DNA from: Actinobacteria bacterium OV320
GTDB taxonomy: Bacteria; Actinomycetota; Actinomycetes; Streptomycetales; Streptomycetaceae
Length of the DNA stretch: 64,000 bases
Direction: 5' to 3'
Assembly: GCA_001298545.1 (NCBI GenBank)
Contig: LJCX01000005.1
Span: 248,001-312,000 of the forward strand
Positions 16,304 to 24,734 of the stretch are shown in pieces. How positions within the stretch are numbered: the first letter of the stretch is position 1; each line of letters begins with the position of its first letter. The notes under the pieces are model-generated. The model was not told the origin of the DNA. It did no database searches and saw only the letters and a program-made list of their open reading frames with translations. A program made the position numbers and the translations under genes.

Positions 16304-17094
16304 GCGTCTCCCGCCTCTTCGCCCGTGAACTCGTACTGCAGTTCGTAGAGATGACCCGCCTTCACCATCACGGTGACCTCGACGGGGCGGCCGCCGTCGC
16401 TGTGGATCATGCGCAGGGTGCGCAGGACCGGCATGCCGCTGGTGAGGCGGAGGGCCTGGTACTGGGCCTGGGTGGGAACCCTGGCGGAGACCCGGTCCGT
16501 GCTGCGGCGGGGCGGGTGGCCGAGTGCGGTCAGCAGCGCGGGGGTGCCGCCCCTGATCCTGCGGCGCTCGGCCAGCGGTGTCCCCCGGGCGATGTCCAGC
16601 GGGTAGTAGGACTCCACGAGTTCGGCGGGCTCGTCGTCGACGAGGAGTATCTGGCCGCGGAGCAGCGCGATGCCGTCCGCCGGGAGTTCGAGGGCGGCGC
16701 GTACGTCGGCGGGCGGCCGGCTCTCGGCCACGTCGAGGAGCTGTATGCGGGCGTGCGTGCCGTGCTTGGCCGCCTCGGAGAGCCAGCGGTAGGGCGCTCC
16801 GGGGCTGCCCGGCCGCATGAGCGCGGCGGGCCGGACGGTGCGCTGGCGGTGCTCGCGGACCGTGACGGAGGCGCCCGCCCGGCCGACCACCAGGCGTTCG
16901 TCCTTGAGGAGCTGAAGGGCCTTCTGGACCGTGGCGCTCGACGCCTCGAAGCGTTCCTTGAGCCGGGCGGTGGTGGGCAGGCTGGCGCCGGGAGCGAGCT
17001 CTCCGCTCATGATGTCGTCGCGCAGATCGGCCGCGATCCGCTCGTGCAGGGAGCGGCGGTCGACGGCTTCCGGGTCTGCCTTGGGCACGGTCAT
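16300..17094 (-). CDS. GntR-family regulator with UTRA ligand domain
   Basis: A 264-residue regulator: an N-terminal GntR winged helix (about residues 15-80, with HERIAADLRDDIMSGELAPGASLP and ARLKERFEASSATVQKALQLL) followed by a UTRA small-molecule domain (about 95-260, with the ESYYPLDIARGTPLAE pattern). UTRA ligands are usually small metabolites. It overlaps by four bases with an upstream UTRA-only gene and with a downstream small membrane gene, so all three are cotranslated. Confidence 0.93.
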   Translation of the reverse strand: MTVPKADPEAVDRRSLHERIAADLRDDIMSGELAPGASLPTTARLKERFEASSATVQKALQLLKDERLVVGRAGASVTVREHRQRTVRPAALMRPGSPGAPYRWLSEAAKHGTHARIQLLDVAESRPPADVRAALELPADGIALLRGQILLVDDEPAELVESYYPLDIARGTPLAERRRIRGGTPALLTALGHPPRRSTDRVSARVPTQAQYQALRLTSGMPVLRTLRMIHSDGGRPVEVTVMVKAGHLYELQYEFTGEEAGDA

Positions 17095-17633
17095 CCGATC
17101 CTGATCTGGTAGCGCAGCCTCTGCCGTAGGGCAGGCATCACCATACGGTCGACCTGGATCGGCCGGTCGGCGTGGTCCAGCGTGAGCCGGACGAGCCGCA
17201 GGACCGGTTCCTCCGGGGCGGTCCGCAGGGCCTGGCGCTCCGCCTCGTCCGGCATCCCGGCCGTGACGTCCTCCCGCACGAGGACGCCGACGTGACCGAG
17301 CTCGGCGAGCAGGGTGAGGGCTCCGCCGGGGATCTTGGCGGTCCCGGCGAGACGGGTGCCCGACGCTACGGCCGTCGGGTAGTACGTGTCGGTCAGCTCG
17401 CTGGGCTCGTCGTCGAGGAGGATCAGCCGCCGGCGTACGACGACCGGCTCGCCCTCGGGGACGCCGAGCAGCGCCGCCACGTCTGCGGGGGCGGGCACCT
17501 CACCGGCGTGCAGGATGCGCTGGCTGCCACGCCGCCCCTGCGCGGCGGCCTCGGCCGCCCAGGCGTCGCCCTGCCCGGTGCCCCGTGGCGTCAGATACGG
17601 CAACGACGCGCTGACCCATCCGCTCGCACCCAC
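17091..17633 (-). CDS. UTRA-domain protein lacking a DNA-binding domain
   Basis: A 180-residue protein that is essentially a UTRA domain: LILLDDEPSELTDTYYPTAVASGTRLA aligns by eye with the same region of the neighbouring GntR regulator. The 45 residues before it contain no winged helix, and the GTG start has AGGAGGA just upstream, so this looks like the true start. It is the first gene of the operon. It may be a co-sensor or a partner that dimerises with the adjacent GntR protein; that is inference. Confidence 0.85.
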   Translation of the reverse strand: MGASGWVSASLPYLTPRGTGQGDAWAAEAAAQGRRGSQRILHAGEVPAPADVAALLGVPEGEPVVVRRRLILLDDEPSELTDTYYPTAVASGTRLAGTAKIPGGALTLLAELGHVGVLVREDVTAGMPDEAERQALRTAPEEPVLRLVRLTLDHADRPIQVDRMVMPALRQRLRYQIRIG

Positions 17634-17814
17634 GACTCCTCCTGTACGGCCGACCGTTCTTTCGACCCTGCCGCCCTACACGGTAGGCGACTTGGCTCAT
17701 CCGCCAACCGCCACCCTCAGCCACCCTCAGCCACCCTTCACTGCCTTGTTACCTTTCGCGAATAACAGTAAGGTTCCGCCGTAGGACGCCCCAGAACCAC
17801 CGGAGGTGCCCCCC

Positions 17815-18216
17815 GTGCCCCTGTCACGGCAACGTCGTTTCCCCCGCTCGCGTGCCTCCGTACGGGCCGCCCGGGTCTTCGTCCACCAGGTGCTGAGCGA
17901 CTGGGACCGCGTCGACCGGCTGGACGACATAGAGCTGTGCGTGTCGGAACTCGCCACGAACGCCCTGCTGCACGGCGTGCCCCCCGGCAGGCAGTACTGC
18001 GTGACCCTCACCCTCGACGGCCCCCTGGTCCGCCTCGCCGTACGCGACACCGGTGACCATCCCGTGCCCGCGTGCCCGCCGACCCCCGACGCCTGTTCGG
18101 GCCGGGGCCTCTTCCTGGCCCGGGAGCTGGCGGACGACCTGGGCATCACCGAACACCCCGTGGGCAAGACGGTGTGGGTGACCTTCAAGACCGAGAGCCG
18201 GCCCCGGACACCCTGA
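17815..18216 (+). CDS. ATP-binding protein, RsbW-like (HATPase) anti-sigma family
   Basis: A 133-residue single-domain HATPase typical of the many streptomycete RsbW/SpoIIAB-like proteins. N-box ELATNALLHG, G1-type VRDTGD and G2-type GRGLFLARELADDLG are visible. Such proteins bind ATP and often sequester sigma or anti-anti-sigma factors, but no partner gene is adjacent. GTG 17815 is preferred over 17806 because GGAGG then lies eight bases upstream. Confidence 0.88.
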   Translation: MPLSRQRRFPRSRASVRAARVFVHQVLSDWDRVDRLDDIELCVSELATNALLHGVPPGRQYCVTLTLDGPLVRLAVRDTGDHPVPACPPTPDACSGRGLFLARELADDLGITEHPVGKTVWVTFKTESRPRTP

Positions 18217-18221
18217 CGACG

Positions 18222-18249
18222 GCTCCCGGCCCGGGCCCGGGCCGGGAGC
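18222..18249. terminator. Palindromic terminator
   Basis: A fully palindromic hairpin starting GCTCCCGGCC and ending GGCCGGGAGC, between the RsbW-like gene and the convergent sugar permease gene. Confidence 0.8.
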
Positions 18250-18260
18250 ATCGCATCGCC

Positions 18261-19283
18261 TCAGGTCTTCTTTCGGGTCGTCATGAAGCGCTGGACCAGG
18301 ATGAACGCGCACAGCAGCACACCGGTGGCGATCTTCGTCCACCAGGAGCTGAGGGTGCCCTCGAACTGGATGATGCTCTTGATCAGGCCCAGCACCAGCA
18401 CGCCGAACAGAGTGCCCAGCACATAGCCGGAGCCACCCGTCAGCAGCGTGCCGCCGATGACCACCGCGGCGATCGCGTCGAGTTCCATGCCGGTCGCGTG
18501 CAGCGGGTCGCCGGACTGGATGTACAGGGTGAAGAGCAGTCCGGCCAGCGCCGAGCAGAACCCGCTCACCGTGTACACGGCGATCTTCGTGCCGCCCTGC
18601 GGGAGACCCATCAGCATGGCCGACTGCTCGTTGCCGCCGATGGCGTACACCCTGCGCCCGAAGCGGGTGTAGTGCAGGACGTAGAACGCCACGGCGAGGA
18701 CGACCAGCGAGACGATCGCGCCGATGGACAGGAAGCCCATCCCCAGCGACACCTGCGCCTGGGCCATGCTGCTCACCGAGGAGTCGCCGATGGAGATCGA
18801 CTCCTTGCTGATGACCAGGCACAGACCGCGGAAGAGGAAGAGGCCGGCGAGGGTCACGATGAAGGGCTGGATCTCGAAGTTGTGGATCACATAGCCCATC
18901 AGGAAACCGCCGAGCGCGCCCACGCCCAGCGCCATGGGGATCACCAGCAGCAGCGGCAGCCCCTGGCGCTCCACCAGCCAGGCCGTGAACATCGTCGTGA
19001 AGCCGATCATCGAACCGACGGACAGGTCGATGCCGCCGGACAGGATGACGAAGGTGACACCGGCCGCGGCGACCAGCAGGTAGCCGTTGTCGATGAACAG
19101 GTTCAGGAAGACCTGCGGCTCGCCGAACCCGTAGTTCTGGTACCGGCTCAGGCCCACGCCGTACATCAGCAGGAAGAGCAGGGCCGTCACCGCGACGGGC
19201 AGCCGCCGGTCGCCGAGCAGACGCGAGGCCGTGGACGGGGTACGGCTGTCGGAGGCCGTGGGGCTCTGGGTGGTCGCGCTCAT
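18261..19283 (-). CDS. yjfF: Sugar ABC transporter permease (YjfF-like)
   Basis: A 340-residue CUT2-family permease with about eight to ten membrane segments. The conserved loops FVILSGGIDLSVGSMIGF and FGRRVYAIGGNEQSA are typical. It pairs with the YtfT-like permease, whose stop it overlaps (ATGA). In E. coli the equivalent YtfQRT-YjfF system imports galactofuranose. It is the last gene of the operon. Confidence 0.92.
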   Translation of the reverse strand: MSATTQSPTASDSRTPSTASRLLGDRRLPVAVTALLFLLMYGVGLSRYQNYGFGEPQVFLNLFIDNGYLLVAAAGVTFVILSGGIDLSVGSMIGFTTMFTAWLVERQGLPLLLVIPMALGVGALGGFLMGYVIHNFEIQPFIVTLAGLFLFRGLCLVISKESISIGDSSVSSMAQAQVSLGMGFLSIGAIVSLVVLAVAFYVLHYTRFGRRVYAIGGNEQSAMLMGLPQGGTKIAVYTVSGFCSALAGLLFTLYIQSGDPLHATGMELDAIAAVVIGGTLLTGGSGYVLGTLFGVLVLGLIKSIIQFEGTLSSWWTKIATGVLLCAFILVQRFMTTRKKT

Positions 19284-20404
19284 CACGACACCTCCATCTT
19301 GGGGGTGGCCTCGGACGCCGCGGCGGGGTCCGCCGGGGCCGCGGCCGTCTTGCCGCTTACCTTCGCGCCGGATCCGGCGCCGAACCTGGCGCCGAACACC
19401 TTGGCGCGGAACTTCGGGGACTGGAGCAGGCAGACGACGATGACGACGGCGGCCTTGAAGACCAGGTTGGTCTGGGTCGGCACGCCGATGGTGTAGATCG
19501 TGGTGGTCAGGGTCTGGATGACGAGGGCGCCGACCACCGTGCCGCCGACGGAGAACCGGCCGCCCAGGAGCGAGATGCCGCCGATCACCACGGCGAGGAT
19601 CGCGTCGAGCTCGATCCACAGGCCGGCGTTGTTGCCGTCCGCGGCCGAGGTGTTGGAGCTGATCATCAGGCCGGCGATGCCCGCGCAGAGCGCGCAGAAC
19701 GCGTACACCATGATCTTGATGCGCCGGGACCTGATGCCCACCAGGCGGCTGGCCTCGGCGTTGCCGCCGACCGCCTCGACCAGCAGGCCGAGTGCCGTGC
19801 GGCGGGTCAGCACCACGGTGACGGCCACGACCACGGCCACCACGAAGATGGAGAACGGCAGGGTCAGCCAGTAGCCGCCGCCGATCAGCTTGTACGGCTC
19901 GCTGTTGATGGTGATGATCTGGCCGTCGGTGATCAGCTGGGCGACGCCGCGCCCGGCGACCATGATGATCAGGGTGGCGATGATCGGCTGGATACCCATC
20001 CTGGCGACCAGGAAGCCGTTCCACAGACCGCAGACGACCGCGGCCAGCAGGCCCAGGCCCATGGCGAGCAGCACCCCGGACAGGGCGCCCTGGTCGGACC
20101 GGTCGCTGATGTACGAGCAGGCCAGTGCTCCGGTGATGGCGACCACGGCGCCGACCGAGAGGTCGATGCCGCCGGTGGCGATGACCAGCGTCATGCCGAC
20201 CGCCACCAGGATCAGGGGCGATCCGAACAGCACGATCGAGACGAGGCTGCCGTAGAGGTGGCCGTCCGCCATCTTGATCGAGAAGAAGTCGGGCGTGAAG
20301 GGAACGTTGACGAGCAGCAGCAGGACCAGGACCGCCACCGGCCAGAACAGGTGGTGGTGGGTCAGCGCTCGCCACCGGGAAGAGGTGGTCGAAGAGGTGG
20401 TCAC
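19283..20404 (-). CDS. ytfT: Sugar ABC transporter permease (YtfT-like)
   Basis: A 373-residue CUT2 permease with the loop MTLVIATGGIDLSVGAVVAI and the C-terminal Ala/Lys-rich cytoplasmic tail. The GTG start overlaps the stop of the upstream ATPase gene, and its own stop overlaps the YjfF-like start, so stoichiometric cotranslation is likely. The presence of two different permease genes distinguishes this set from the single-permease ChvE-type set at 29-33 kb. Confidence 0.92.
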   Translation of the reverse strand: MTTSSTTSSRWRALTHHHLFWPVAVLVLLLLVNVPFTPDFFSIKMADGHLYGSLVSIVLFGSPLILVAVGMTLVIATGGIDLSVGAVVAITGALACSYISDRSDQGALSGVLLAMGLGLLAAVVCGLWNGFLVARMGIQPIIATLIIMVAGRGVAQLITDGQIITINSEPYKLIGGGYWLTLPFSIFVVAVVVAVTVVLTRRTALGLLVEAVGGNAEASRLVGIRSRRIKIMVYAFCALCAGIAGLMISSNTSAADGNNAGLWIELDAILAVVIGGISLLGGRFSVGGTVVGALVIQTLTTTIYTIGVPTQTNLVFKAAVVIVVCLLQSPKFRAKVFGARFGAGSGAKVSGKTAAAPADPAAASEATPKMEVS

Positions 20405-21957
20405 TGGTGCTCTCCGCTCGCGATGGTCTCCAGGATCCGGCTCGTGGTGATCTCGGGCCCGTTGGCGATCTGCGCCACCAGCCGGCGGTCGCGCAGCACT
20501 CCGATGGTGTGGCTGAGCCGGAGTACCTCCTCCAGCTCGGCCGCGATGTACAGCACCGACATGCCGTCCTCGGAGAGCGATACGACGAGCTTCTGGATCT
20601 CCGCCTTGGCTCCGATGTCGATGCCGCGCGTCGGCTCGTCCAGGATCAGCAGCTTCGGCCGGGTGATCAGCCAGCGGGCCAGCAGCACCTTCTGCTGGTT
20701 GCCGCCGCTGAGCTGGCCCACCCTGGCCTCGGGGTTGGCGGGGCGGATGTCCAGCGCCTCGATGTACTTGGCGACGAGTTCGTCGCGCTGGGCGACCGGG
20801 ATGGGCCGGGTCCAGCCGCGCGCGGCCTGCAGGGCCAGGATGATGTTCTCGCGCACCGTCAGATCGGGCACCAGGCCCTCGCTCTTGCGGTTCTCGGAGC
20901 AGAAGGCGACACCGGCGTCGATCGCGTCGTTCGGGGCGCTCATCGAGACCGGCTTGCCGCCGATGGACACCTTGCCGGTGTCCGGCTGGTCGGCGCCGAA
21001 GAGCAGCCGGGCGAGTTCGGTCCGGCCCGATCCGAGCAGGCCGGCGAGCCCGATCACCTCGCCCTTCCTGATCTCCATGTCGAACGGGGCGATGCCGCCG
21101 GTGCGGCCGAGGCCGTCCGCCACGAGCAGGGTCTCGCCCGCGTCGGAGTGCAGCTGGTGTTCGTGGAGTTCGTCCAGCTGGCCCATGGCCTTGCCGAGCA
21201 TGAGCTGGACGAGGCCGACCTGGTCGAGGTCGCGCACCAGGTGCTCACCGACGAGGGTGCCGTTGCGCAGCACGGTCATCCGGTCGCAGACCTCGTAGAT
21301 CTGGTCGAGGAAGTGCGAGACGAACAGGATCGCGACACCCTCTTCCTTCAACCGCCGCATCAGTGCGAACAGTTGGAGGACCTCGTCGCGGTCGAGACTG
21401 GAGGTCGGCTCGTCGAGGATCAGCACCTTGGTGCCCGGTCCCTTGCCGCCGCCCGCGCCGTCGCCGGTGCCGTCGCCGGTGCCCAACGACCGGACGATCG
21501 CGACCAGTTGCTGCACGGCCAGCGGGTACGAGGACAGCGGAGCGGTGACGTCGATGTCGAGTCCGAGCCGGTCCACCAGCTCCGCCGCCTGCCGGCGCAG
21601 CTGCTTCCACTGGATGCGGCCCATGCGGGTCGGTTCACGCCCGATGAAGATGTTCTCCGCCACCGACAGGTTGGGGCAGAGGTTGACCTCCTGGTAGACG
21701 GTGCTGATGCCGGCCTGCTGGGCCTCCAGCGGGCTGGTGATCCGCACGGCCTCACCGTCCAGCGTGACCGTGCCGCCGTCCAGGGAGTAGACCCCCGTGA
21801 GCACCTTGATCAGGGTGGACTTGCCGGCGCCGTTCTCGCCCATCAGGGCGTGGATCTCGCCGGGGAAGAGCCGGAAGTCGACGTCCGACAGAGCCCGTAC
21901 CCCCGGAAACTCCTTGACTATGCCCGTCATTTCCAGGACGGGCCGTGGCTCTGCCAT
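20401..21957 (-). CDS. ytfR: Sugar ABC transporter, duplicated ATPase (YtfR-like)
   Basis: A 518-residue CUT2 ATPase with two nucleotide-binding halves. The first half has Walker [11 protein letters not shown] and Walker B LILDEPTSSLD. The second has the diverged Walker A GLLGSGRTELA typical of this family and the signature [10 protein letters not shown] Gly-rich insert (about residues 155-170) is not usual. An AGAGGAGC ribosome site precedes the ATG. A stable hairpin separates it from the binding-protein gene. Confidence 0.94.
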   Translation of the reverse strand: MAEPRPVLEMTGIVKEFPGVRALSDVDFRLFPGEIHALMGENGAGKSTLIKVLTGVYSLDGGTVTLDGEAVRITSPLEAQQAGISTVYQEVNLCPNLSVAENIFIGREPTRMGRIQWKQLRRQAAELVDRLGLDIDVTAPLSSYPLAVQQLVAIVRSLGTGDGTGDGAGGGKGPGTKVLILDEPTSSLDRDEVLQLFALMRRLKEEGVAILFVSHFLDQIYEVCDRMTVLRNGTLVGEHLVRDLDQVGLVQLMLGKAMGQLDELHEHQLHSDAGETLLVADGLGRTGGIAPFDMEIRKGEVIGLAGLLGSGRTELARLLFGADQPDTGKVSIGGKPVSMSAPNDAIDAGVAFCSENRKSEGLVPDLTVRENIILALQAARGWTRPIPVAQRDELVAKYIEALDIRPANPEARVGQLSGGNQQKVLLARWLITRPKLLILDEPTRGIDIGAKAEIQKLVVSLSEDGMSVLYIAAELEEVLRLSHTIGVLRDRRLVAQIANGPEITTSRILETIASGEHQ

Positions 21958-21989
21958 GGCAGCGCTCCTCTTGAGATTCGTTCAGGCCC

Positions 21990-22036
21990 GCAGGGAGCCC
22001 CGGGACCGACGGCTCGGTCGGCCGGAGGCTCCCTGC
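21990..22036 (-). terminator. Intercistronic hairpin between binding protein and ATPase genes
   Basis: A perfect 10-bp outer stem, GCAGGGAGCC and GGCTCCCTGC, encloses a second inverted pair (GACCG/CGGTC). It lies inside the operon, after the binding-protein stop and before the ATPase start. It could act as a partial terminator or mRNA 3' stabiliser giving more binding protein than ATPase. Confidence 0.65.
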
Positions 22037-22051
22037 CGGTGGGTGCGTCGG

Positions 22052-23059
22052 TCAGTACTTGCGGCTCGGGAGCGCGGCCGCGGCCTGGTCCTGCATGAAG
22101 TCGCCCTCCTCGGTCTTGATCCAGCGCTCGACCGTCTCGCCGTCCTTGACCTTCTTGACGACGTCCATCAGCTGCGGGCCGAGGAGCGGGTTGCACTCGA
22201 CGATGGCGTTGATCTTGCCCTCGGACATGGCCACGAAGCCGTCCTTCACGCCGTCGATCGAGACGATCAGGATGTCCTTGCCGGGCTTCTTGCCGGCCGC
22301 CTCGATGGACTGGATGGCGCCGATGGCCATGTCGTCGTTGTGCGCGAAGAGGACGTTGATGTCCGGGTTGGATGTGAGGAAGGCCGCCATGACCTGCTTG
22401 CCGCCGGCGCGGGTGAAGTCACCGGTCTGGCTGACGACGACCTTCCAGTCGTCCTTGTGGCTCGCGTCCATGACCTCCTTGAAGCCCTTGGCGCGCTCGA
22501 TCGCCGGGGCGGCACCGGTGGTGCCCTCCAGCTGGGCGATCTTCACCGCGCCCTTGAGGCCGGCCTTCGCGATGACCTTCTCGAGGATCTTGGCGGCGCG
22601 GCGGCCCTCGTCGGTGAAGTCGGAGCCGACCAGGGTCACGTACAGGGACTCGTCGGAGGTCTCGACGGAGCGGTCGGTGAGGACCACCGGGATCTTCTTG
22701 GCCTTGGCCTCCTTCAGCACCGCGTCCCAGCCGGTGACGACCACCGGCGAGAAGGCGATGACGTCGACCCCCTGGGTGATGTAGCTGCGGATCGCGGAGA
22801 TCTGGTTCTCCTGCTTCTGCTGGGCGTCGGAGAACTTGAGGGTGTAACCCGCCTCCTTGGCCGCCGCCTTCACCGAGTCGGTGTTGGCGCTGCGCCAGCC
22901 GCTCTCCGAACCGACCTGGGAGAAGCCGAGCGTGATGGCCTTGCCGCCGTCCCCGGAAGAGCTGCTGGACGCGCCGTCGTCCTCCTTGGCGCAGGCCGCC
23001 AGGCCGCCCGCCGCCGCCACGCCGACCGCCGCGGTGAGGAAGTTTCTTCTGCTGAGCAT
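22052..23059 (-). CDS. ytfQ: Sugar ABC transporter substrate-binding lipoprotein (YtfQ-like)
   Basis: A 335-residue periplasmic-binding-type I protein. The N-terminus has a twin-arginine motif (SRRNFLTAA) and a lipobox (LAAC), so it is probably a Tat-exported lipoprotein. Motifs of the galactofuranose/ribose binder family include GFSQVGSESGWR at the start of the mature domain and the LFAHNDDMAIGAIQSIEAAGKKPG hinge region. The ATG follows AAAGGAG. It precedes the ATPase and both permeases. The ligand is a pentose or hexose, perhaps furanose form, by family. Confidence 0.93.
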   Translation of the reverse strand: MLSRRNFLTAAVGVAAAGGLAACAKEDDGASSSSSGDGGKAITLGFSQVGSESGWRSANTDSVKAAAKEAGYTLKFSDAQQKQENQISAIRSYITQGVDVIAFSPVVVTGWDAVLKEAKAKKIPVVLTDRSVETSDESLYVTLVGSDFTDEGRRAAKILEKVIAKAGLKGAVKIAQLEGTTGAAPAIERAKGFKEVMDASHKDDWKVVVSQTGDFTRAGGKQVMAAFLTSNPDINVLFAHNDDMAIGAIQSIEAAGKKPGKDILIVSIDGVKDGFVAMSEGKINAIVECNPLLGPQLMDVVKKVKDGETVERWIKTEEGDFMQDQAAAALPSRKY

Positions 23060-23145
23060 GTTCTTCTCCTTTGAAGAGCCGGCCCGGGGATGGACCTGCT
23101 GGTACTCGATGGACCGGCCGCACTGCGTCCAGCCTGTCGATCACT

Positions 23146-23161
23146 GTTCGGCATTTCGGCC
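23146..23161. promoter_or_regulatory. GTTCGANATTTCGAAC-like site upstream of the ytfQ-like gene
   Basis: GTTCGGCATTTCGGCC matches the shared regional motif at 12 of 15 specified positions. It lies in the 133-bp gap between the LacI gene and the binding-protein gene, about 90 bp before the latter. It suggests the importer can also be controlled apart from the LacI gene. Confidence 0.5.
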
Positions 23162-23192
23162 ACACTGCTGGTCAGGGGTCCGACGGGGTCCG

Positions 23193-24239
23193 TCAGCGGG
23201 GAGCGCCCTCCGGTTGAGCGGCGCTCGGGAACGTACTTGCGCGTACGACGAGTTGGGGTTCGATCGCGATCCGGGGCGTGTCGGAGGCCGGCCGGCCCTC
23301 GATCTGCTCCAGGAGCAGCGCGATGCCTCGCTGGCCCACCGTCGAGAAGTCCTGCCGGACGGTGGTGAGCGGCGGAGCGAAGAACTCCGACTCCGGGATG
23401 TCGTCGAAGCCGACCACCGCGACGTCCTGGGGAGTCCGCACGCCCGCCTCGCGCAGAGCCCGCAACACCCCCAGCGCCATCTGGTCGTTGGCGACGAAGA
23501 CGGCGGTCAGCCCCCGGCCCACCCAGCCGGCCAGTTCCTGGCCCGCGCGGTAGCCCGACAGCGGACTCCAGTCCCCCCGCAGCAGCATGGGCGGCTCGAC
23601 GCCCGCCGCTTCGAGGGTGGCCCGCCAGCCGGCGGCCCGGTCGGCCGCCTCCTGCCAGTCCTCGGGTCCGGCGAGGTGCCAGACCGTGCGGTGGCCGGCG
23701 GCCAGCAGGTGGCCGGTCGCCAGCCGCGCCCCCAGATGCTGGTCGACACCGACGCGGGGGATCTCCATGCCCGGCTCCCCGCCCACGACCACCACCGGGA
23801 AGGGATGGCGCAGTTCGGCCAGGGCGTCCACCGCCGACCGCTGCGGGGCGATGGCGACCACGCCCTCCACCCCGCCCTCGCTGAGGTGGTCCAGCGCCTC
23901 GGAGAGCGTCTCCATGGTCAGTTCGCGCAGGCTGACCGTCGAGACGAGATATCCCTCGGCCCGCGCCGCCTCCTCGAGCGCGAACAGCGTGCTGGCCGGC
24001 CCGTAGAGGGTGGTGTCGGAGGCGACCACGCCCAGTGTCCGGGTGCGCCGGGTCGCCAGGGCCCGGGCGGAGAAGTTGCGGCGGTAGCCCATCTCCTCGA
24101 TCGCCCGCAGCACCCTGGCCCGTGTCTCGTCCCGCACGTTGGGGTGCTCCCCCAGCACGCGGGACACGGTCTGGTGGGACACGCCGGCCAGGCGCGCCAC
24201 GTCGGCCATGGTGGGCGGCCGGAGCCGGGTGGGTGTCAC
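23193..24239 (-). CDS. LacI-family transcriptional repressor
   Basis: A 348-residue LacI-family regulator: N-terminal helix-turn-helix and hinge (MADVARLAGVSHQTVSRVLG then RRNFSARALATRRT) followed by a sugar-binding core. GTG 24239 is chosen because GGAGG lies six bases upstream. It is transcribed ahead of the ytfQ-type importer operon in the same direction, and a lac-operator-like palindrome sits about 200 bp upstream. It therefore probably regulates itself and the importer. Confidence 0.93.
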   Translation of the reverse strand: MTPTRLRPPTMADVARLAGVSHQTVSRVLGEHPNVRDETRARVLRAIEEMGYRRNFSARALATRRTRTLGVVASDTTLYGPASTLFALEEAARAEGYLVSTVSLRELTMETLSEALDHLSEGGVEGVVAIAPQRSAVDALAELRHPFPVVVVGGEPGMEIPRVGVDQHLGARLATGHLLAAGHRTVWHLAGPEDWQEAADRAAGWRATLEAAGVEPPMLLRGDWSPLSGYRAGQELAGWVGRGLTAVFVANDQMALGVLRALREAGVRTPQDVAVVGFDDIPESEFFAPPLTTVRQDFSTVGQRGIALLLEQIEGRPASDTPRIAIEPQLVVRASTFPSAAQPEGAPR

Positions 24240-24734
24240 GGCCGCACCTCCTTGGCGCTCGTCTGCCGGTGAGTCCGGTAAGTCCTGCGGTGTGGGCGGA
24301 CGGTTCCGCGCCACGGGCTTCACTCCGGGGTCCCGGTGGGCCCGACGACACCGGCGGGAAAAGCGAGTGGGGATGTTGCGGGCAAGACCGCTCGTACCTC
24401 CCCGTGTTGACGTCGTCGCCGACTGGTGAATGCGGAGGTCATTGTGAGCGCTAACAATTCATGGCGGTCAAGGGGGTTGCACGGGAAGCTCGTCACGGTT
24501 CCATAACGCGCTTACCTGGGGCGGGACATCGCCCCTGGTCACAGGCCGAAAGGCCGGCCGAGGCCGGGCACCGGGCAGCGGACCGACGACGGGTCGCACG
24601 GCCGGAGCATGCCCAACCCGCTTCAGTGCACAGCTGTTTCGGCCATACCTGGGCGTCCGGCACGCCCTCCTGGACGGCCCACATGACGGCCGCCCGGCGG
24701 GTCCGGCCGCGGCGCGGCCGGCTCCGGCGGAGCC
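24240..24734. other. Gene-free region upstream of the lacI gene, containing its operator
   Basis: This stretch of about 495 bases between lacI and the zinc-ribbon membrane protein gene contains the operator at 24441-24458 and, presumably, the lacI promoter to its left. The remainder up to 24734 shows no gene I can support. Confidence 0.6.
24441..24458. promoter_or_regulatory. lac-operator-like palindrome
   Basis: ATTGTGAGCGCTAACAAT is an 18-bp palindrome with a single mismatched pair, centred on AGCGCT, and very close to the idealised E. coli lac operator. It is the likely operator of the adjacent LacI-family gene, 202 bp upstream of its start. No second AGCGCT site was seen before the importer genes. 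Confidence 0.85.

Noticed and set aside
17755..17762. TTCGCGAA palindrome and TGTTA / TAACA pair before the RsbW-like gene
   Set aside because: The two symmetries have different centres and are short; chance is likely.
24493..24681. Short minus-strand frame with WAVQEGVPDAQVWPKQLC
   Set aside because: The sequence looks somewhat protein-like, but there is no good ribosome site and the frame breaks into low-complexity sequence.
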